This document shows positions 62,301 to 64,000 of a stretch of 64,000 bases of DNA, one piece after another. Each line of letters opens with the position of its first letter. The first letter of the stretch is position 1. Below the pieces are notes generated by a model that ran no database searches, was not told the origin of the DNA, and saw only the letters and a list, made by a program, of their open reading frames with translations. The translations under genes were made by a program, and so were the position numbers. Source of the DNA: Syngnathus acus (Eukaryota > Chordata > Actinopteri > Syngnathiformes > Syngnathidae); the NCBI RefSeq assembly GCF_901709675.1, contig NC_051091.1, positions 9,646,967-9,710,966 of the forward strand, in the 5' to 3' direction.

Positions 62301-64000
62301 TCCATCTGACGATTAATGTCCGCTCCTGTCCAAGCATTCTTCCCCACTAAGCTCCTCCTTCTCCATCACCCCCCCTGCTGTCTAAGTTTACCACACGCAC
62401 AAAAAAACCCTGCCTCAAAAAACAAAACAAAAAAAACAATCTTTCTCATCTTCCTGTGTTCTCACTGTGATTGATGCCTGTCCATGTAGGGAAAAGAGGT
62501 ACGTAATCAAAACACTGGAATGAGTTATGTGCATGTCCCCTCTGGACTGATTGCATTGACTGTAGAGAGGCCCGTACTCACTCTTGGCTTACCACCTTTG
62601 AGTATTCCCCACCTTTGGAAACTGGAATCCCGCCTTCTTGTTTTTCCACAAACACGGTGGAGGAGAGTTTGTTTGCTGCTTGTGTCTCCCACTAGCGCTT
62701 GTTTTAGCTCTCAGCGGTGGCTAAGTGGATAGATAGGTAAGTAGGACTGCCACGAAAGATCTCAAGGCATCCTAGAGCCCGAATGGAAGGTCCGACTTTG
62801 CTAATCGGAGATGCTGTGCGCTGAATTGAAGGATCCGAGGATGATGACGACGTGCATGTAATGAGCGGCATTCACATGGCGAGGGATTCGAGGTTTTTGT
62901 TTGTCGCCGATTTGAATGGTGGCACAGCTCATCTTTTCTCAGCTTGGCAGCAAAGCATGCAGGGAAGTGGCACATCTGCATGAGTAAAAAGTGCCAAATC
63001 TGCAAGATATCCACAAAGTGGAGGAAGGCTCCAATCTTATCTACACAACACACATTCACACACACATCCGGAAGCATGGAACGGCCAATGTGGAGTAAAC
63101 AATTTCAACAAATGCATGTTCAAACGTATTTGCCAGTCCACTTTGGCAGTTCCACGCTTTCGTACGAACGCTTACATACCTTGACTAAGCATGTTGTTTA
63201 ACAAGCATGGAGCATCTCACTAACACTGTCCTACTGAGAGGTGTTTTGTCCAATCACTACTAACTATATAATCCTATAACACCTCTTAGTACAGTACGAT
63301 GCAAAGCTACGGTGGACTTTTACACTGCCGCAAATTACTATCACAATAAACACTGTCCTGCCACATGTTTGCATTTTGCTATTCAACAAATCACCTATTT
63401 GCAATGTTTTTAAGACTATTCTTGGTTATTTACTGGAAAATTCACCTATTTGCTGTTTTGGTGCCATCTTGTGGAATATTAGTGTGTTGAAAGACAAATT
63501 TGACTGGTTGAAATTTTCAGTGAATTTCCGTGGCTAGATTCTACCGTATTTTCCGCACTATAAGGATCACCGGATTATTAGGCGCACCTTCAATGAATGG
63601 CCCATTTTAAAACTTTGTCCATATATAAGATATATACATTTGGCCCGCGGGCCGGACTTTGGACACGCCTGATGTAGTGGCTCAGTAATGGTCCATATAT
63701 AAGGCGCACCTGATTATAAGGCGCACTGTCGGCTTTTGAGAAAATTGGAGGTTTGTAGGTGCGCCTTATAGTGCGGAAAATACGGTACATTAAAACAGGT
63801 CAATTTGGGAAGAGCAAAATGTGATTAGGTTGATTGTATACTGAATGCAAAATTGCCAGAGCTTATTTAGGTACTTTTGACACGGGCTATACATCTACAT
63901 CCAAGTCGAGTATCTGTTAGTGTCATAATAACAATATGTCGTAATATAATATGTATAATAAATATGTCGAATAGGATCCAGAAAGTTTCCTTCTTCACAA
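24073..64000 (+). CDS. cadps: Calcium-dependent secretion activator 1 (CAPS1), 5' part of gene
   Basis: Eighteen exons spread over 37 kb join in phase to about 881 residues, very close to vertebrate CADPS. The protein primes dense-core and some synaptic vesicles for Ca2+-triggered fusion by acting on SNAREs at PI(4,5)P2-rich plasma membrane. In order the sequence shows an acidic and Ser-rich N-terminus ([19 protein letters not shown]), a conserved N-terminal region ([19 protein letters not shown]), a C2-like segment (about residues 364-480), a PH domain (about 486-586) and the linker towards the MUN domain, which is beyond the right edge together with the C-terminus. Exons: 24073-24399, 35842-35955, 37705-38037, 43248-43328, 43533-43766, 45255-45376, 46153-46264, 47209-47348, 47610-47676, 47901-48009, 48088-48300, 53325-53461, 53530-53717, 55198-55299, 55380-55443, 56196-56319, 58724-58792, 60920-61026. 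Extra in-frame candidate exons are listed separately. The N-terminus fits CADPS rather than CADPS2. Which teleost duplicate this is cannot be told. Confidence 0.95.
28771..29160. repeat. Decayed hAT-like non-autonomous repeat
   Basis: GGCCTGTCACGATAATTACTA at the left edge, with CGAT-containing subterminal sequence, is a start often seen in fish hAT-type elements. The right end is not clearly defined. No transposase is visible. Confidence 0.35.
31440..31790. repeat. Decayed interspersed repeat with ATCGATTAATC termini
   Basis: The left part contains GACAGTCACGATCAAATATTT and TTCAATCGATTAATC. The right part contains GTCGATTAATCGATCAATTTT and ends GACACTCCTAAT. The repeated TCGATTAATC words at both ends suggest a non-autonomous DNA element. 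Confidence 0.4.
33032..33351. mobile_element. hAT-like MITE (about 320 bp)
   Basis: The left end CAGGGTGTCAAACTC and right end GAGTTTGACACACCCCTG are inverted repeats, with subterminal CGGGCCGC and GGCCCGCAGGCC. This is the familiar vertebrate hAT/Charlie-like short element. The flanking octamers TTCTATGC and TTCTGAAC are a plausible decayed 8-bp target duplication. Confidence 0.7.
34295..34352. repeat. ATA/ATAA-rich microsatellite
   Basis: Runs of AAT/ATA triplets are interrupted by GATAACA and TTGAT. Confidence 0.7.
35842..35955 (+). CDS. cadps: cadps exon 2
   Basis: 38 codons, phase 0 to 0, acceptor CTCGCCAG and donor GTACCA. It encodes [19 protein letters not shown] and [17 protein letters not shown], matching the region directly after exon 1 in vertebrate CADPS. 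Confidence 0.95.
36719..36998. repeat. Decayed hAT-like element, relative of 33032
   Basis: It begins CAGGGGGTTCAAAATAATTT and ends GGCCCCCAGGCCTTGAGTTT followed by GACACC. This is the same terminal pattern as the element at 33032 but more diverged. It lies in cadps intron 2. Confidence 0.5.
37705..38037 (+). CDS. cadps: cadps exon 3
   Basis: 111 codons, phase 0 to 0, acceptor CAACAAAG, donor GTATGT. It encodes [17 protein letters not shown] through [40 protein letters not shown] and [13 protein letters not shown]. Confidence 0.97.
38038..43247 (+). other. cadps intron 3 (5.2 kb)
   Basis: It contains the CCAT microsatellite at 41035-41139 and otherwise unremarkable sequence. ORFs of 100-260 codons near 40.3-41.6 kb derive largely from the microsatellite and low-complexity flanks. 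Confidence 0.7.
41035..41139. repeat. CCAT tetranucleotide microsatellite, about 26 units
   Basis: An uninterrupted CCAT array of about 105 bp. Because the unit is four bases, all frames repeat every twelve bases and stay open. This creates false IHPS and DGWM repeat ORFs on the two strands. Confidence 0.97.
43248..43328 (+). CDS. cadps: cadps exon 4
   Basis: 27 codons, phase 0 to 0, acceptor CTCGATAG, donor GTGAGT. It encodes [20 protein letters not shown] and ADQIAR. Confidence 0.95.
43533..43766 (+). CDS. cadps: cadps exon 5
   Basis: 78 codons, phase 0 to 0, donor GTAAAA. It encodes [40 protein letters not shown] and the start of the C2-like region ([12 protein letters not shown]). The acceptor is followed by a GGAGGGAG run with nearby alternative AGs. 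Only the first, at 43531-43532, keeps the frame and the family alignment. Confidence 0.96.
45255..45376 (+). CDS. cadps: cadps exon 6
   Basis: 122 nt, phase 0 to 2, acceptor CTTACAG, donor GTGAGC. It encodes the C2-like [20 protein letters not shown] and [18 protein letters not shown]. Confidence 0.97.
46153..46264 (+). CDS. cadps: cadps exon 7
   Basis: 112 nt, phase 2 to 0, acceptor GTCTTTCAG, donor GTAACG. It encodes [20 protein letters not shown] and [16 protein letters not shown] of the C2-like segment. Confidence 0.96.
47209..47348 (+). CDS. cadps: cadps exon 8
   Basis: 140 nt, phase 0 to 2, acceptor AAAATGCAG, donor GTAAGT. It encodes [20 protein letters not shown], the Asp-containing [11 protein letters not shown], and [11 protein letters not shown] entering the PH domain. 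Confidence 0.96.
47610..47676 (+). CDS. cadps: cadps exon 9
   Basis: 67 nt, phase 2 to 0, acceptor TTCTGGCAG, donor GTGAGT. It encodes the first PH-domain strands [20 protein letters not shown]. The basic WKRWKKR patch is the expected phosphoinositide contact of CAPS. Confidence 0.96.
47901..48009 (+). CDS. cadps: cadps exon 10
   Basis: 109 nt, phase 0 to 1, acceptor TTTGATAG, donor GTAAGT. It encodes middle PH-domain strands: [20 protein letters not shown] and [16 protein letters not shown]. Confidence 0.96.
48088..48300 (+). CDS. cadps: cadps exon 11
   Basis: 213 nt, phase 1 to 1, acceptor TTGTGTCAG, donor GTAAGT. It encodes the PH C-terminal helix ([20 protein letters not shown]) and the proline-rich exit ending APISQF. 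Reading straight on into the intron gives a quick stop, so the donor at 48301 is needed. Confidence 0.96.
49429..49496 (+). repeat. SINE-like repeat tail
   Basis: GACCTTGAGTGCCTTGAAAG, GTGCCTTATAAATAAAATG and a short ATT tail match the end of a common teleost repeat (normally GCGCTATATAAATAAAATG followed by ATT units). Confidence 0.55.
50203..50214 (+). CDS. cadps: Candidate 12-nt cadps microexon
   Basis: CTGGACTCAAGG is bounded by a strong acceptor (CCCTGCTGTCTTCTAG after a long pyrimidine run) and a consensus donor (GTAAGT). Its phase, 1 to 1, fits exactly between exon 11 and exon 12. Inclusion would change QF-Y-ADRAQ into QF-SGLKD-ADRAQ without shifting the frame. This is inference from splice signals and phase; no transcript evidence is available. 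Confidence 0.6.
50297..50323. repeat. CT dinucleotide microsatellite
   Basis: About 13 TC units in a long pyrimidine-rich tract downstream of the candidate microexon. Confidence 0.85.
51818..51884. repeat. Poly-C tracts
   Basis: Two homopolymeric C runs (about 22 and 14 bases) separated by 30 bases. Their lengths may be sequencing-uncertain. Confidence 0.8.
53325..53461 (+). CDS. cadps: cadps exon 12
   Basis: 137 nt, phase 1 to 0, acceptor GGCTGGATAG, donor GTGAGC. It encodes [20 protein letters not shown] and [20 protein letters not shown]. Confidence 0.96.
53530..53717 (+). CDS. cadps: cadps exon 13
   Basis: 188 nt, phase 0 to 2, acceptor TGCCGTGCAG, donor GTGTGC. It encodes [35 protein letters not shown] and [16 protein letters not shown]. 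Confidence 0.97.
54549..54698 (+). CDS. cadps: Candidate 150-nt cadps cassette exon
   Basis: An open stretch ending TCCAACAG before GTGAGA and preceded by a pyrimidine-rich acceptor ending AAAGTCAG. Starting at 54549, it is in phase 2 on both sides and so fits between exons 13 and 14 as exactly 50 codons. The peptide has a Tyr/Trp/Gly segment ([20 protein letters not shown]) followed by a strongly basic stretch ([17 protein letters not shown]). No stop occurs in the used frame, whereas alternative acceptor choices hit one. It would insert a basic linker into the region between the PH and MUN domains. Inferred from sequence only; I do not rely on a remembered isoform. Confidence 0.6.
54716..55085. 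repeat. Decayed fish repeat with AAGTACTC subterminal words
   Basis: AGAGGTGCGTGGATTTGACA, CCAAGCAAGAGTACTG and AATACTCAAGTACTG resemble the widespread teleost hAT-type repeat beginning AGGTGGGTAGAGTA with ACTCAAGTAAGAGTACT. Boundaries are approximate. It ends about 110 bp before exon 14. Confidence 0.45.
55198..55299 (+). CDS. cadps: cadps exon 14
   Basis: 102 nt, phase 2 to 2, acceptor GATTCTCACAG, donor GTGCCA. It encodes [20 protein letters not shown] and [13 protein letters not shown]. Confidence 0.96.
55380..55443 (+). CDS. cadps: cadps exon 15
   Basis: 64 nt, phase 2 to 0, acceptor CTCCGTGTAG. It encodes [20 protein letters not shown]. The donor GTTTGT is weak but is fixed by the frame and by the next exon starting with V-L-M-K-D. 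Confidence 0.94.
56196..56319 (+). CDS. cadps: cadps exon 16
   Basis: 124 nt, phase 0 to 1, acceptor GGCCTCAG, donor GTAATC. It encodes [20 protein letters not shown] and [20 protein letters not shown]. Confidence 0.96.
58724..58792 (+). CDS. cadps: cadps exon 17, probable alternative exon
   Basis: 69 nt, phase 1 to 1, acceptor TTTTTTTTTGTAG, donor GTGAGT. It encodes [20 protein letters not shown], a segment present in some vertebrate CADPS isoforms and replaced in others. Because it is phase-symmetric, skipping it keeps the frame. Confidence 0.9.
59513..59545 (+). CDS. cadps: Candidate 33-nt cadps alternative exon
   Basis: A strong pyrimidine tract (TTATCTTCTCTCTCCCACCT) leads to CTGAAG, then 33 bases encoding [10 protein letters not shown], then a GTGAAC donor. 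Phase is 1 to 1, the same as exon 17, and it precedes the N[10 protein letters not shown] exon. Mammalian CADPS has a short alternative there reading roughly ENQKDAE; the shared QKD suggests the fish counterpart. It could be used instead of, or with, exon 17. Confidence 0.6.
59609..59835. mobile_element. MITE with ACAGTGGACCC ends
   Basis: The left end ACAGTGGACCCCCGCTATTC and right end GAGGGTCCACTGT are inverted repeats about 225 bp apart. Subterminal sequence (CGCGAGGG) is typical of fish elements of this type. No coding capacity. Confidence 0.65.
60920..61026 (+). CDS. cadps: cadps exon 18
   Basis: 107 nt, phase 1 to 0, acceptor TTCTGTCTCAG, donor GTGGGT. It encodes [20 protein letters not shown] and [13 protein letters not shown]. 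The following constitutive exon (AFAWWSDLM in the family) is not found before 64000. Confidence 0.96.
62228..62239 (+). CDS. cadps: Possible 12-nt cadps microexon
   Basis: CATGCTGAACCG (H-A-E-P) follows a good acceptor (CCTTGCTCTCCCAACAG) and precedes GTATGA. It is phase 0 on both sides and so compatible with insertion after exon 18. Twelve bases with moderate signals can arise by chance. Confidence 0.3.
62490..62498 (+). CDS. cadps: Candidate 9-nt cadps microexon (G-K-E)
   Basis: GGAAAAGAG lies between the acceptor GCCTGTCCATGTAG and the donor GTACGT, phase 0 to 0. It would insert Gly-Lys-Glu between HHAE (exon 18) and the downstream AFAWW exon. Vertebrate CADPS is known to vary at this junction, with K-G-E/G-K-E type insertions. 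Not proven without transcripts. Confidence 0.5.
63544..63785. mobile_element. Palindromic TA-flanked MITE, second subfamily (242 bp)
   Basis: The ends are CCGTATTTTCCGCACTATAAG and CTTATAGTGCGGAAAATACGG, an exact 21-bp inverted repeat, flanked by TA. Near 63640-63675 it carries GGCCCGCGGGCCGGACTTTG and GACACGCCTG, the signature of a hAT-like element end, so it looks like a composite or nested copy. The termini are related to the elements at 3409 and 10278 but form a distinct subfamily. Confidence 0.8.

Overview
The window is vertebrate nuclear DNA from a ray-finned fish, most likely a percomorph teleost. The evidence is compact intron-exon genes with GT-AG introns, a complete cone opsin of the RH2 class with the short teleost-type tail, teleost-style interspersed repeats, and the gene order slc6a13-like / RH2 / synpr / cadps. 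RH2 genes are known to lie between slc6a13 and synpr in many teleosts, and SYNPR and CADPS are also neighbours in human. I cannot name the species from the sequence.

Layout, left to right. Positions 1-2020 hold the 3' end of a decayed endogenous retrovirus: the integrase C-terminus, a broken env region, a polypurine tract and an LTR. It abuts a LINE 3' fragment (about 2045-2621). Two minus-strand exons (2666-3289) encode the N-terminus of an SLC6 GABA/taurine-type transporter whose remaining exons lie off the left edge. A 1.07-kb palindromic TA-flanked DNA element follows (3409-4474). From 4.5 to 8.8 kb there is no gene. At 8790 a lone decayed last exon of a second RH2 opsin survives, about 2.1 kb upstream of the intact five-exon RH2 gene (10930-12477). 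The minus-strand synaptoporin gene occupies 16028-18814.

From a CpG-rich promoter near 23.6-24.1 kb to the right edge lies the 5' two thirds of cadps (CAPS1, the priming factor for dense-core vesicle exocytosis). I could place 18 constitutive-looking exons, all phase-consistent, covering about 881 residues: the N-terminal region, a C2-like segment, the PH domain and the linker towards the MUN domain. The MUN domain is outside the window. Within cadps introns there are also five short in-frame candidate exons (12, 150, 33, 12 and 9 nt). Together with the 69-nt exon 17, they suggest a heavily spliced linker region.

The genes work in different places: RH2 is a cone photoreceptor pigment, synpr and cadps act in synaptic and dense-core vesicle biology, and the SLC6 member is a plasma-membrane transporter. 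Their proximity is old synteny and not a pathway. I found no CRISPR array, operon, tRNA or rRNA gene. The most informative signals are the RH2 relic, the cadps micro- and cassette exons, and the family of palindromic elements, one of which sits about 0.37 kb upstream of the RH2 TATA box.
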